In this document: piece after piece, positions 53,270-63,312 of the stretch
Position numbering within the stretch: position 1 is the stretch's first letter
Layout of the letters: every line of letters begins with the position of its first letter
Assembly: GCF_002288925.2 (NCBI RefSeq)
Contig: NW_022098001.1
Span: forward strand, 6,911,113-6,975,112
Reading direction: 5' to 3'
DNA from: Delphinapterus leucas
Lineage: Eukaryota > Chordata > Mammalia > Artiodactyla > Monodontidae
DNA length: 64,000 nucleotides
Notes under the pieces: model-generated
What the model was told of the DNA's origin: nothing
Database searches by the model: none
Seen by the model: only the letters and a program-made list of their open reading frames with translations
Position numbers and translations under genes: made by a program

Positions 53270-53495
53270 AGGCAGCCCTGATGCATGGGGTGGGCCCTCA
53301 GCAGCCATGTTTGTATTTTAGGTCCTGCCCCTAGACCCAGCTGGGGGCATGGGAACCTGGCCTGAGCTGGGCAAGTCAGGTTCTCTTTCTTAGAAATTCA
53401 GAATTTTGAATGAAGAGACCCAGGTCCTAGGGGTTGCTGTAGCTGAGTTATGTAGGGGGCAGTTCTCTAGAAAGTCCATAATAAACTCCTGCTAC
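53270..53495 (+). mobile_element. LTR-like repeat (name uncertain)
   Basis: cctggcctgagctgggcaag, tcaggttctctttcttag, agaaagtccataataaactc and ctgctacttggat form an ordered series, with an aataaac signal at about 53481, which I associate with a mammalian LTR. Confidence 0.4.
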
Positions 53496-53640
53496 TTGGA
53501 TCCCCAATTTCTGTTCCTTCTGAGATTTGGTTGGTCAACTTTCCCTGGGATCCTCCCCCTCCAAAAATAATAATATTATTTTATCTATCATTTATCTATT
53601 TATTTATTTATAAGCTGGCTCTAATTGATTTTTCTTTCTT

Positions 53641-53850
53641 TCTTTCTTTTTTTTTTTGCGGTACACGGGCCTCTCACTGTTGTGGCCTCTCCCGTTGTGA
53701 AGCACAGGCTCTGGACGCACAGGCTTAGCAGCCATGGCTCACGGGCCCAGCCGCTCCGCGGCGTGTGGGATCTTCCCGGACCGGGGCACGAACCCGTGTC
53801 CCCTGCATCGGCAGGCGGACTCTCAACCACTGCGCCACCAGGGAAGCCCC
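53641..53850 (-). mobile_element. CHR-2-like SINE
   Basis: Young-class body with a few CpG-decay changes (gttgtgaagcacaggctctg). Perfect duplication gatttttctttctt at 53627-53640 and 53851-53864. Confidence 0.97.
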
Positions 53851-54019
53851 GATTTTTCTTTCTTATAACTAAAAGAATCTTAACTCCTAGAGATTATATT
53901 TGAGATCTCTTTATTATTCATATAAATATTAGGCCATAAGTATTATTCTGATTCTCTTCCCAGTGATAATGTCCTGAAAATCTCACGTACCGTCTGCCGT
54001 GGTTGCATCTTAAAAGCGG

Positions 54020-54180
54020 GAATGTTGGCTTCAGTCAGACTTATTTCAAGTCTCACCTCTGCCTCTTTGAGCCTGAGTTTCCTTATGGGGTAAGTGGACA
54101 CTTAACACTCAGCTGCAGGGCTACTTTGGGGTTTAAATGAGGGCATGCACAGGGCATGGCACACAGGATGTTTCTGTACA
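54020..54180 (-). mobile_element. MIR SINE
   Basis: caagtctcacctctgcctct, ttgagcctgagtttccttat, tggggtttaaatgagggcat: reverse MIR. Confidence 0.78.
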
Positions 54181-54514
54181 CACCACACGCCCTGCCCCTT
54201 ATGTTCTGTCTCACACCAGAAGATATTGGTTTTTCTTTATTAACTCATGGTCCAAAAAACTAAATCCTATTTTGCAAAACAGTCTATATCTCTATACGCG
54301 CACTTCTCACATCGCTTTTCTCTCCCCAAATCCCAACACTTGATTTGAAGCATGTCCTCAAGGCTTTCTGTTTCCTAACCAGGATTTCCTGAGCCTTAGA
54401 CGTGCTTGTCAGGTTTCTTCTGACATAGAATTAGTGTCCTCACACAAGTCCCTAACAATACGTAGTGGTTAATGGGCTTGAAACATGCTTTACCAGTATC
54501 CCATACATTTGGCC
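54181..54514. other. Unassigned DNA
   Basis: A 68-codon plus frame has no features. No repeat named. Confidence 0.5.
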
Positions 54515-54740
54515 CAGGAATAATAATAATTTACTGAGGGCTTAGTCTGTGCTTTGCTTGCATTATCTCATTTAATCTTCATGCAACTCTGTGAGGTAGG
54601 TAATACCATCACCCCCATTTTACAGAAGAGGAAACTAAGGTTCAGAGTAGTTAAGTAACCTGCCAGTGTCACATAACTAGTAACTGGTAGAGCTGAGTTC
54701 AGAGCCCTGCTTAACTGTTAACTATGCTAAATTACTCTGC
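54515..54740 (+). mobile_element. MIR SINE, near full length
   Basis: tttactgagggcttagtctg, tctcatttaatcttcatgca, actctgtgaggtaggtaata, cccattttacagaagaggaa, ctagtaactggtagagctga: one of the best MIR copies here. Confidence 0.95.
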
Positions 54741-55116
54741 TAATTTACTGCCTTTACATCACCTATGGTAAACTTCCTGGCCTGTTCTCAGTGTGTGATG
54801 AGCCAAGCACCAAGATGCACCTCTTCATCCTGGGTCCATAGCAAAGATCTCTGTATCTATGGGCCCGAGGGTCCTAACTTACAGCTCCTGGGGGCACAAT
54901 ATGCTGCTCTTTCCCCCAGAAAGTCCCCATTTGTGCTGCCAACCTAAGAGTTACTGCTCCTTCTTTTCCTCGTCTCATTCACCTACATGCCATCTACACC
55001 TTCAGCTTCTTTGACTTCTGTTTATTGAGCACTTACTTTGTACCACAAAAATGTCCAGAACCTAATTCACAATAAGTATTAGCTCTTGATTCCATCATTA
55101 AGATTCACACACACAC
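54741..55116. other. Unassigned DNA
   Basis: No gene. The right end includes the target sequence of the L1 stub that follows. Confidence 0.5.
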
Positions 55117-55180
55117 TAAGCAGAAACTAACACACCATTGTAAAGCAGTTATACTCCAATAAAGATGTTAAAAAAAAAAA
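55117..55180 (+). mobile_element. Tiny L1 insertion, only the last ~55 bp of L1 plus tail
   Basis: gcagaaactaacacaccatt, gtaaagcagttatactccaa, taaagatgtt and A10. Perfect duplication gattcacacacacac on both sides (about 55102-55116 and 55181-55195). Confidence 0.93.
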
Positions 55181-55181
55181 G

Positions 55182-55183
<2 letters not shown>

Positions 55184-55216
<33 letters not shown>
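55184..55216. repeat. (CA)n microsatellite
   Basis: About 16 CA units, seeded in the target duplication of the L1 stub. Confidence 0.95.
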
Positions 55217-55219
<3 letters not shown>

Positions 55220-55239
55220 CCCATCATGACGGCTCCCAG

Positions 55240-55438
55240 GGCCCTGTGTGACCCAACCCCAGGCCATATCCCTGGACCACCTCCAACCCCTTCCCTCTCC
55301 CTCACGGGCTCTAGCCCTACTGGTTGCTCTGTTCTTCCAAGAATACTCTCAAGCACGTTCCTCCTTCAGAGACTTTGCACTTATCATTCCTAGCTTGCTT
55401 ACCCACTTCCTTCGGTCGAATATTCCTTAAAAATTGTG
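55240..55438 (+). mobile_element. L2 LINE 3' region
   Basis: gttgctctgttcttccaaga, ctcaagcacgttcctccttc, agagactttgcacttatcat: L2. Confidence 0.72.
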
Positions 55439-55439
55439 C

Positions 55440-55705
55440 TGTGCCCTTTTCACAAATGATGTCATTTTATCCTCAGCAACCCTAGGAGGTAGGTACCACA
55501 TTAGGTTGAAACTGACAATATTTGACTGCTTGACTCACACGAAAGCAATTTCATATTGTTCAACCTGGTATAATCCTTACTTTACAGATGTAGGAATTGG
55601 AGCTTAAATAATTTGGCAAAGGTCACACAGTTATAAAGTGGCAGAGCCAGGATTCAGTCTCAGACCATTCTTATCCTGAAGTCCATGCTCTTAATGTCTA
55701 AAATG
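55440..55705 (+). mobile_element. MIR SINE with nested MITE
   Basis: cagcaaccctaggaggtagg before and ccttactttacagatgtagg, caaaggtcacacagttataa, cagagccaggattcagtct after a roughly 70-bp insertion at 55501-55570. Confidence 0.88.
55501..55570. mobile_element. About 70-bp MITE inside MIR (family unidentified)
   Basis: Sits where MIR should run from ggtaggtac straight to tatcc. Its ends are inverted repeats: ggttgaaa(ctga)caatat on the left, and aatatgaa-...-aggttgaacaatat on the complement of the right. TA dinucleotides border both ends, suggesting a Tc1/mariner-type insertion. No coding capacity. Confidence 0.6.
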
Positions 55706-56569
55706 TACCATGTGCCTCCGAGACCTTCCCTGTTTCCTTCTTGGATTTTTGTCCTTCCATTTCATCCAGGAACACCTCTATTAAGCTGAGATACAGAGAG
55801 ACTGAAACACTGATACTTCCACTTTAAGAGCCCAGAGCCTTTCAGTCAACACGAGTGCTGCCTACCTGGATATCCTGAGTCTCTGCTACCATCCAGCCCC
55901 AGGTGAGCCCAGGCTGCCGAAAAATGTGCTCTACTAGATTTGCGCTTTCTGAAAAGTGAAGAGGAATTATGAGCTGTTAGGTATTGGGCACCTGACCTAA
56001 AAACAGAGAAGTGACTCAGAAACTGTGGAAGGGAAAAGGAAGCCTGAGAATTCAAAAACACTTAGAAGGCAAATAACTCTGTAATTCTCTCACCTGTTCA
56101 GCAGAAGCCTCCTTAAGAAGTAGGCATAGGGCCAGGGGTTTGGGCCCGTCTCTGAGAGTCACTATCAACACACAAACACCAACCACATCACATCTTCCCC
56201 CCAACCTCCCTGCAGTCTGCAGGCCAGATCTGGCCTAGGCTTGATTTTGTTGATGTCGTTTTGAATATCATTCCTAGATAATAATGTGTGTTACAGACTT
56301 TACTAGTTATGGAACACCTCCTCAGAAAAAAGTGGCTCCCATGCTCCATTTATCTCTCTGGGTTTCCAGTTTTTCTTGGATCTGGGCTTTTGTGACAATT
56401 TAGTATCCTGCCGGGTCTTTAAGATTTTTAGAGTATGTCTTGTACACGGAGGGTAATTCCAGAGCCTCTCCCACCATATTATGAAAATGGAAGTCCATTC
56501 AGTGTTCTCAAGTAGAGGAGTCCCTCACTATCAGACCTTTTGATTTGTTTTTTAAAGGATGACCCTGAC
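55706..56569. other. Unassigned DNA
   Basis: A minus frame of 71 codons at 55846-56061 has no motif. A ctgcaggccagatctggcct patch at about 56217 hints at a MER5-like hAT end. No gene. Confidence 0.4.
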
Positions 56570-56795
56570 AGTTGTCTGCAGAATGGTCTAATTAAGGGGC
56601 AGAATCTAGAGAATGGAGACCATTTGAGAGGCCATCGCAGTGGTCCTGGTGAGAAGCAGTGTCCACTTGGTCTGGCCTGGGGAGGTGGCAGTGGAGGGAC
56701 ACAGAAAAGAACCAATTCAATAGGTATTGTTGAGGCATCTGTGCAAATAGTGCTGGCAACCTGCCTCTGTGGGTGAGCTGAGCAGGTGCTCTGAG
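56570..56795 (-). mobile_element. L2 LINE fragment
   Basis: gtctaattaaggggcagaat, gcagtggtcctggtgagaag, ggcagtggagggacac follow the reverse L2 interior. Confidence 0.55.
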
Positions 56796-56904
56796 AGGGC
56801 CGTCCTACCATCTTGACCATACAGCTAACGGACCAAATGACCTCTGAACCCTTCCCAACTGGATGATTCTCACACCTGATATGGAACAACAGTGACACCT
56901 ATGC

Positions 56905-57120
56905 AGTGTTTAATAGTTGTGACCCGCTTCCACATACAGGGTCGTATTTGATCCTCATAGCAACCCCGGGAGGTACATATTATTTTTCCTATTTTAAAAA
57001 TTAGAAAATTCAGGCTTGGAGAGTTTAAATGATTAATTCAAATACTAATCAGACCCAATAGATCTGGGGTTCAAATGCAGGTCTTCTAACTCCAGATCCC
57101 ATCCAATCTTCTCTATTGAG
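56905..57120 (+). mobile_element. MIR SINE
   Basis: gatcctcatagcaaccccgg, gaggtacatattatttttcc, gttcaaatgcaggtcttct: MIR. Confidence 0.85.
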
Positions 57121-57224
57121 CAAAAGTGCCAAAGAGACCATAATATTGAGAGGAACAAAATCAATGCTGTTATTTTAAAATAAATAAACATTCCATGTTA
57201 TTAAATTGATACAAATAGAATTAT

Positions 57225-57371
57225 AGCAACAGCTGTATCTTAGTTCATACTATGTGCCAAGAACTGATCAAAGCACCAACTATATGATCACGTTTGGTTC
57301 TCACAAGAACCCAGAGAGGTAGGTACTATTATTATCTCCATATTATACATGGAGAAACTGTAGGACAGAGG
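57225..57371 (+). mobile_element. MIR SINE, 5' half
   Basis: atactatgtgccaagaactg, ttggttctcacaagaaccca, gagaggtaggtactattatt, ggagaaactgtaggacagag. Joined directly to a SINE at 57372. Confidence 0.9.
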
Positions 57372-57514
57372 GAAGATCCCACGTGCCACGGAGTGGTTAG
57401 GCCCGTGAGCCATGGCCTTTGAGCCTGTGCGTCCGGAGCCTGTGCTCCACAACGGGAGAGACAACAACAGTGAGACGGGGGTACAAAAAAAAAAAAAAAA
57501 AAAAAAGAAAAAAG
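57372..57514 (+). mobile_element. CHR-2-like SINE, 5'-truncated
   Basis: Begins inside the element at gatcccacgtgccacggagt, lacks the tRNA-like head, and ends in a long A-rich tail (57485-57520). The missing head means no internal A/B box remains, so it is dead on arrival. Confidence 0.95.
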
Positions 57515-57520
57515 AAAAAG

Positions 57521-58622
57521 AAATGCTATATCCATGGTCTGAATTCTTCTCTTTGTTTAACACTAATTTTTTTTCTTTTTTGCTCTGACAACAAGGTCTG
57601 GTTAGGACAGAATTCAAGCATCGACTGAGATCCACATGGACAAATGAACTCAGGGTCACTGTTGCATCTAGAAGGGTAGGAACCACTTCTCTCTGTAGGA
57701 GCCCCATGGAAAGGAAAGGACAAGCACAGAATCCCAGGCTGTCTTGCTACTGGTGTCTGGTCGTGGTAGGGGTCACCAGTGGCCCTGAATAAGTCCACCT
57801 GCCAGATGGTTGGATAGCCTACAGGGCTGTCCTGGGTTTATCTTCTTGGCTGCAAGCCTCCGAGCTCCTGCCCAGACTTGCATCAGGAGCTGTGGGGTGT
57901 TGTCTGAGTTGCCAGATTCCATCCACAAGCAGAGACTGCTCACCACTGGTAACATCCAACCATTCAGCAATGAGCTTCCGGGCAATTCTTTCAAGAGACT
58001 AGATGGATACCTGCAGCCAGACTTTATCAGACTTACCAAAGTTTGACCTTATAAACAGTTCAGTTTTCCAGAGTTCTCTGGCTTGCGTGTGGTTGACAGC
58101 TGCACCCTGCCAAGTTCTGAGTCCAACTTTGAAATGTTTATCCTCCACTACCTGCTCCAGAGCACAAGGTGAGTAAGTGGCCGAGGTGAGTAAGTGGCCT
58201 AGGCTCGTGGGCCAGGTGCGTGTGGGGCTGCCTGACACACAGGGTCACATGATAGCACAGATGGCCACCAGCCATGCTTCTGGGCTTTTAGCTCCGGGCA
58301 GTTTCCTTTATGGCTCTTCTGACAGGCTGTGACTTCGGATGATACTGGGGGACCGTGTCTTCTTGTACCTGTTGCCACCAGGAAAGCACTACATATTTCG
58401 TGCCTCTAAAACACTCTTCTTCAGTTCCCTGGGACTAAAGTGCAAGGACAATGATAAAACAAACTTGAAGTACAAATAGTTTTCCTGAACTCTAGTCAAC
58501 AAAAAAATTACCAGTGCCTTCTAACTGTAAGGCATTCTTCCAGGAAGTGTGACGTGGCAGGGGGTGGGGGGTGATACAAAGAAGTAAAAGTGGGTACAAA
58601 TACAAAGTAAAAAATACGGTCC
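57521..58622. other. Unassigned; possible decayed endogenous-retrovirus pol on minus strand
   Basis: Several minus frames of 79-139 codons overlap at 57288-58238. Near 57795-57830 the minus strand carries a WQVD-like motif reminiscent of the start of a retroviral integrase core, but frames shift repeatedly and I see no other catalytic motif. A 16-bp tandem duplication (gaggtgagtaagtggc type) is at 58165-58200. Weak. Confidence 0.25.
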
Positions 58623-58786
58623 TGAGCTTCCCTGGTGGCACAGTGGTTGAGAGTCCGCCTGCCGATGCAGGGGACACAGGTTCGTGCCCCGGTCCGGGAA
58701 GATCCCACATGCTGCTGAGTGGCTGGGCCCGTGAGCCATGGCTGTTGGGAGAGGCCCGCGTACCACAAAAAAAAAAAAAAAAAAAA
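58623..58786 (+). mobile_element. CHR-2-like SINE, about 40-bp internal deletion
   Basis: Full head, then ccgtgagccatggctgttgg joined directly to gagaggcccgcgtaccac, losing the cgctgagcctgcg...ccgcaac segment. A tail of about 27. Perfect duplication aaaatacggtcc on both sides. Confidence 0.97.
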
Positions 58787-58984
58787 AAAAAAATACGGTC
58801 CCTTTCTCATGCAGCAGAGGAGGCAGGCTGTGAAATACGTGCTTCCTGCGTCTCTCCTTCCCTGTGAAGTCTGCTCATTGCCCCCAACTCTGTCAAAAGT
58901 ATTTACGGTAAACCACACTTGTGAGTGAGCCGTATATCATTGCTGTATTTCTAGTCAAAAAAGTAGAATGTCAGCAACTTCATT

Positions 58985-59180
58985 TGGTTCTACCTAATAA
59001 TCAGCTCTCCCAAAGCACTTTACGTGTTCCTCTATTATGACCCTGTTTTCGATCTGTCTTGGGAATGATTAGGTATTTACATGACCTTGTCCTCCACTTG
59101 ACTACAAAACTCCTTGAGAGCATCTCCAGCTAGTACTGCACCTTACACAGAGTAGGGGAACAAATGAATAGGAAAGTAAA
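58985..59180 (+). mobile_element. L2 LINE 3' end
   Basis: cctccacttgactacaaaac, tccttgagagcatctcc, gcaccttacacagagtaggg: L2 3' end. Confidence 0.65.

Positions 59181-59208
<28 letters not shown>
59181..59208. repeat. (GT)n microsatellite
   Basis: About 14 GT units between two L2 fragments of opposite direction. Confidence 0.95.
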
Positions 59209-59211
<3 letters not shown>

Positions 59212-59318
59212 CTAAGCAGTGTGCTGGTGTTGGGGATAAAAGGCTGAATCAGCAAGGGCCCTGCCCAGGATGAGCTCAGGTCTCAGTGAGACAGAAGGAA
59301 AATTTCACTCCATCAAGC
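59209..59318 (-). mobile_element. L2 LINE, left part of split copy
   Basis: gtgctggtgttggggataaa, gcaagggccctgcccaggat, gagctcaggtctcagtgaga: reverse L2 3' end. Confidence 0.6.
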
Positions 59319-59550
59319 AGGGTTTCTCAACAGCGGCATTATGGACATTTGGGATCAGGGAACCCTTTGTCGTGAGGGTGACTGTTCTGTGTGTTGTAGG
59401 ATGCACGGCAGCATCCTTAGCCTCTACCCACGATATGCCAGTGGTATACCCTCCACCCCACCCCCATCCAGCCTTGACAATAACATATCTCTAAACAGGG
59501 CCAAATGTCCCCTGAGGAACAAAATCAGCCCTATTGAGAACCACTGCCAC
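59319..59550 (-). mobile_element. MER20 (hAT-Charlie)
   Basis: gcagggtttctcaacagcgg, cattatggacatttgggatc, tgttgtaggatgcacggcag, ccctattgagaaccactgc. Confidence 0.92.
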
Positions 59551-59660
59551 AGATGAGCTAAGGTGGCAGGATGCCAGTGTAGCAGCTCAGAGGAAGTACC
59601 TGGGGTAAGTCTTGAATGACAAGTATGAACCAGCAAGGTGAAGCAAGGTAGAGGCCACTG
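59551..59660 (-). mobile_element. L2 LINE, right part
   Basis: ggggtaagtcttgaatgaca, agtatgaaccagcaaggtga resumes reverse L2 after the MER20. Confidence 0.5.
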
Positions 59661-60204
59661 TACAAGCCAAGACACGACAGCTTACACGTACTTTACCTTG
59701 ACTGGCTCAAGTATGACCCGCATGTAAGTGAAAGGCAGTGACTTCAAACAAAAAAAAGCAGCCTACGTACTCTCTCATTAAAAAGTAGATCCCATCAAGT
59801 CTTGGTTTCTGATATAACTTTCTTTCTATAAATTCCTCTGCTTTCAGCAATGCTTGGCCCAAACATAGGACCTTGATGAATTAAGTGAGGTCACTCAGAA
59901 GTTTCACTGCTTGTGTGGAAGCAACGTCAGGAGTTACAATACTGTCTTCTTCTGGCAAAGGTACTTTACCACATGTTTTCCTCTCTACTTTTTTCTTTTT
60001 TGCATTATATTTTTTAAGTGCCTTAATGAGATGTTGAACACATACAGAAGAATATTTAACATGCAAGCACACAGAGTACCGATGAAGCATGTAACCTCCA
60101 TGCAGCCATAGACATAGACTATCACAACCATCTCTGAAGCTCACTGTGTGCTGCTGATATCATTCCCCTCTCTACCCCACAGAGGGGAAAGATTTTTGTG
60201 TTTA
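59661..60204. other. Unassigned AT-rich DNA
   Basis: An 87-codon minus frame at 59881-60144 is K-rich and without motif. 60000-60120 may be old LTR or L1 sequence. Confidence 0.4.
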
Positions 60205-60295
60205 CAGTTATTTATTCAACAAACATTTTACTGAATACCTCACTAGGCTATGGGCCAGGCTCTGTGCTATAGAGCAGTGAACAGAACAAAACCTT
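60205..60295 (-). mobile_element. L2 LINE terminus
   Basis: atttattcaacaaacatttt, ctatgggccaggctctgtgc, gagcagtgaacagaacaaa. Confidence 0.78.
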
Positions 60296-60525
60296 CTCCT
60301 CCCTTACTTAAAGCACTTTCACATCAACCATTCAATTTAATTTGATGCTCTCAATATCCCAATGAGATACCTATAAGCAATGAATAATTACTCTTTCCGC
60401 CACGTCCTTCACACATGAGGAAATAGAGGCTCAGACTGTTGACTTGTCCCAGGTCACATGGTTACTAAGTGGCAGAACTGGAGCAGGAAGCCAAATGGTT
60501 GTCTCCTTCCCATCCTCCTTCCATT
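60296..60525 (+). mobile_element. MIR SINE
   Basis: cacatgaggaaatagaggct, tgtcccaggtcacatggtta, ctaagtggcagaactggagc: MIR 3' half; the 5' half is weaker. Confidence 0.82.
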
Positions 60526-60540
60526 ACTCCACAGAGCCCG

Positions 60541-60577
60541 CCCCTCCCCTCCCCTCCCCTCCCCTCCCCTCCCCTCC
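60541..60577. repeat. (CCCCT)n tandem repeat, G-quadruplex-capable
   Basis: Seven CCCCT units. The minus strand carries seven GGGG runs separated by single A, a strong G-quadruplex pattern. Confidence 0.95.
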
Positions 60578-60805
60578 ACACCTGACAGCAGATTCACTCC
60601 TACCAAATGCCAAGCTCTGCAACTAAAGCGAGGCAACTGCAGAGCCAGGAGATGTGCAGGGTTCAGAGACCCCTAATGGCCCTGCTGGATTCAAGATGAA
60701 CCAGACTGTGTGTTGGGGCAGGGAGAGAAGTCTCTGCAGTGAAACAGATCCCAGTGGGGGCAGACTTGTCCCCAGGCATTTGGGTCCATATCAAACCCCC
60801 ATTTT

Positions 60806-61717
60806 GTTTTTTAATTTTTCTTAAATTTTAATTGAAATATAGTTGGTTTACAATGTTGTGAATTTCAGGTATACAGCAAAGTGGTTCTTTTCCATTATAG
60901 GTTATTACAAAATATCGAGTATAGTGTCCTGTGCTATACAGTAGGTCCTTGTTTATCTATTTTATATATAGTAGTGTGTATATATTTTTTATAAGATTTA
61001 TTTTACTATTTATTTAATTTGTTTATTTTTGGCTGCATCGGGTCTTAGTTGCGGCACGCAGGATCTTTGTTGAGGCGCACAGGATCTTTCGTTGTGGCGC
61101 GCGGGCTTCTCTCTTTAGCTGTGGTGTGCGGGCTTAGTTGCCCCATGGCATGTGGGATCTTAGTTCCCTGACCAGGGATCGAACCCGTGTCCCCTGCATT
61201 GTAAGGCAGATTCTTTACCACGGGACCACCAGGGAAGTCCCATAGTGTGTATATTTTAATCCCATACTACTAATTTTTCCCTCCCCACCCTTTCCCCTTT
61301 CGTAACCAACCATAAGTTTGTTTTCTATGTCTGTGAGTCTATTTCTGTTCTGTAAATATGTTCATTTGTATCACTTTTAACGATTCCACACATAAGGGAC
61401 ATCATATGATATTTGCCTTTATCTGACTTACTTCACTTAGTATGATAATCTCTAGGTCCATCCATGTTGCTGCAAATGGCATTATTTCATTCTTTTTTAT
61501 GGCTGAGTAACATTCCATTGTGTGTATATATACCACATCTTCTGTATCCATTCCTTTGTTGATGGACATTTAGGTTGCTTCCAAGTCTTAGCTATTGTAA
61601 ATAGTGCTGCTATGAACATTGTGATGCATGTATCTTTTCAAATTAGAGTTTTCTCCAGATATATGCCCAGGAGTGGGATCGCTGGATCATACAGTAACTC
61701 TATTTTTAGTTTCTAAC
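60806..61717 (-). mobile_element. 5'-truncated L1, about 660 bp without its nested SINE
   Basis: T-rich start, ttaattgaaatatagttggt, then after the SINE catccatgttgctgcaaatg, gatggacatttaggttgctt, gcccaggagtgggatcgctg. Longer than 28316-28836 at the ORF2 side. Flanks (cccccatttt/cctccatttt) look like a decayed duplication. Confidence 0.92.
60987..61242 (-). mobile_element. CHR-type SINE nested in L1
   Basis: gtttatttttggctgcatcg, ggtcttagttgcggcacgca, accacgggaccaccagggaa. Duplication of tagtgtgtatat at 60972 and 61243 shows insertion after the L1. Confidence 0.96.
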
Positions 61718-62344
61718 CTCCATTTTAAAGTTGCACCATATCAGACAAACAAAGCCATCTTTTTGCCTTTTACATTTGATTGAAAAAAAAAGGTTAGTTG
61801 TGGTTGGTTTAATGGTTACTTATGTTGGATAAAGTTGGGGCCGTTTATTTAGGACTCAATTTCTACTTTACTTGTTGGTATTCTTTGGCAAAGGCCTTCC
61901 TGCAAACAAAAATATGGATGCCTCTGATGGCCCAGATGGCAGTAAGACAGCCCTCAGAGGCTGCTCAAGGCAAGACATGGCTTCCATCTAGTGTAGCAAC
62001 TCTGAGCAGTTGGTAGTAACTATCCAGGGTGTTGTCTTGAGAAGACTTGAGGGCCAAAATAGAGTAGTGATCACGGGCACTGCAGAATGGATTGGGGGCC
62101 CTTATGTCACATATTTACTAACCTGGATATAGCTTGTGATCAGCCAAGACTGACCAAGCACCAGTGAAGACCTCAGACCAGAAGGGTCCATGGTGCCCAG
62201 TATCTGGCCTCTTGGTGTGTGAATCACATACTCTATAAGGGAGGCAAAGATCTGGTCCCTGGTTCCTGACCCTTTCAATCAAGGACATAGCCTGATAGGA
62301 AAGACTCAGCTCCAGAACCAGATGTGACCTCCAGTGATCTAAAA
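61718..62344. other. Unassigned DNA upstream of an LTR
   Basis: Position immediately 5' of the LTR at 62345 would suit internal retroviral sequence, but no gag, pol or polypurine-tract feature is recognisable. Confidence 0.35.
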
Positions 62345-63090
62345 AGAACTATGTATTTGGTCTCTGCCCCCAGTTCCTGACACAGAGCTCCTAAATCCCT
62401 AGGAATTTCCTGGGTGACAGGAGCATCATTTGTTCTAATGAGGTAACTCTTGGTGGGCTTCTGGATGGCTCAGGTTGGGGGCTGGTCACTAGAAAGACCA
62501 AGTCACGATTAGAAGCTTGGAGTTTTCAGTCCCATCCCCACCATTCCTCTAGGGAGGGGAGAGGGACTGGAGATGAGTTAATAATGGATCATGCCTACAT
62601 GATGTAGTCTCCATAAAAGATCTTCCGGGTTGGTGAACACATCCATGTGCTGGGAGGGTGTTGCACTCCAACTCCATGGGGGCAAAAGCTCCTGCACTTG
62701 GGACCGTCCAGACCTCAACCTATGTACCACTTCATCTGGCTGTTCACCTGTATCCTTTATTATATCCTTTACAGTAAACCAGTAAATATAAGGAGGTCCT
62801 ATGAGCCATTCTAACAAATATTCGAAGCTGAGGAGAGGGTCATGGGAACCCCTGATTCATAGCTGGTTGGTCAGCAGTACAGGTGACAACTTGGGACTTG
62901 GGGCTGGCATCTGAAGTGGGGGACAGTCTTATGGGACTGAGCCCTTCACCTGTGGGGTCTGTGCTAGCTCCAGGCAGTTAGTGTTAGAATTGAGTTAAAT
63001 TATAAGGTACCCAGTTGGTGTGCACTGATGATTGGAGAGTTGTCGGGTATAGAAAAACCTACCCGTCTGATATCAGAAGTCTGAGGAGTT
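62345..63090 (+). mobile_element. ERVL-like solo LTR, copy 2
   Basis: Collinear with 7840-8840: attcctgacacagagctcct-type start, aatttcctgggtgacaggag, atcatgcctacatgatgtag, cgggttggtgaacacatcc, agctggttggtcagcagtac, gacaacttgggacttggggc, ggcatctgaagtgggggaca, ctgatatcagaagtctgagg. About 745 bp. Confidence 0.65.
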
Positions 63091-63121
63091 GAGGAAAACA
63101 GGGGTTTTCCTTTAGTTCTGC

Positions 63122-63312
63122 TTGATCCATTCACTCATTCCACAAACATTTATTGCATGCTTTTCTGTGCCAGGTACTATACTGGTCACTGGGGATCCAA
63201 AGGCAACCACATCAGAGCCCCTGTCCTCAGGGAGCTCACTGTCTAGGGGTGAGACAGATATCAAACAAATAGTAACACTACAGTGTAGTGCGGGCTGCGG
63301 TAATCTTGCTAG
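63122..63312 (-). mobile_element. L2 LINE 3' end
   Basis: tccattcactcattccacaa, acatttattgcatgcttttc, tgtgccaggtactatactgg, cctcagggagctcactgtct: reverse L2. Confidence 0.85.

Noticed and set aside
57288..57707. 139-codon minus frame
   Set aside because: Passes through the poly(A) of a SINE and a MIR.
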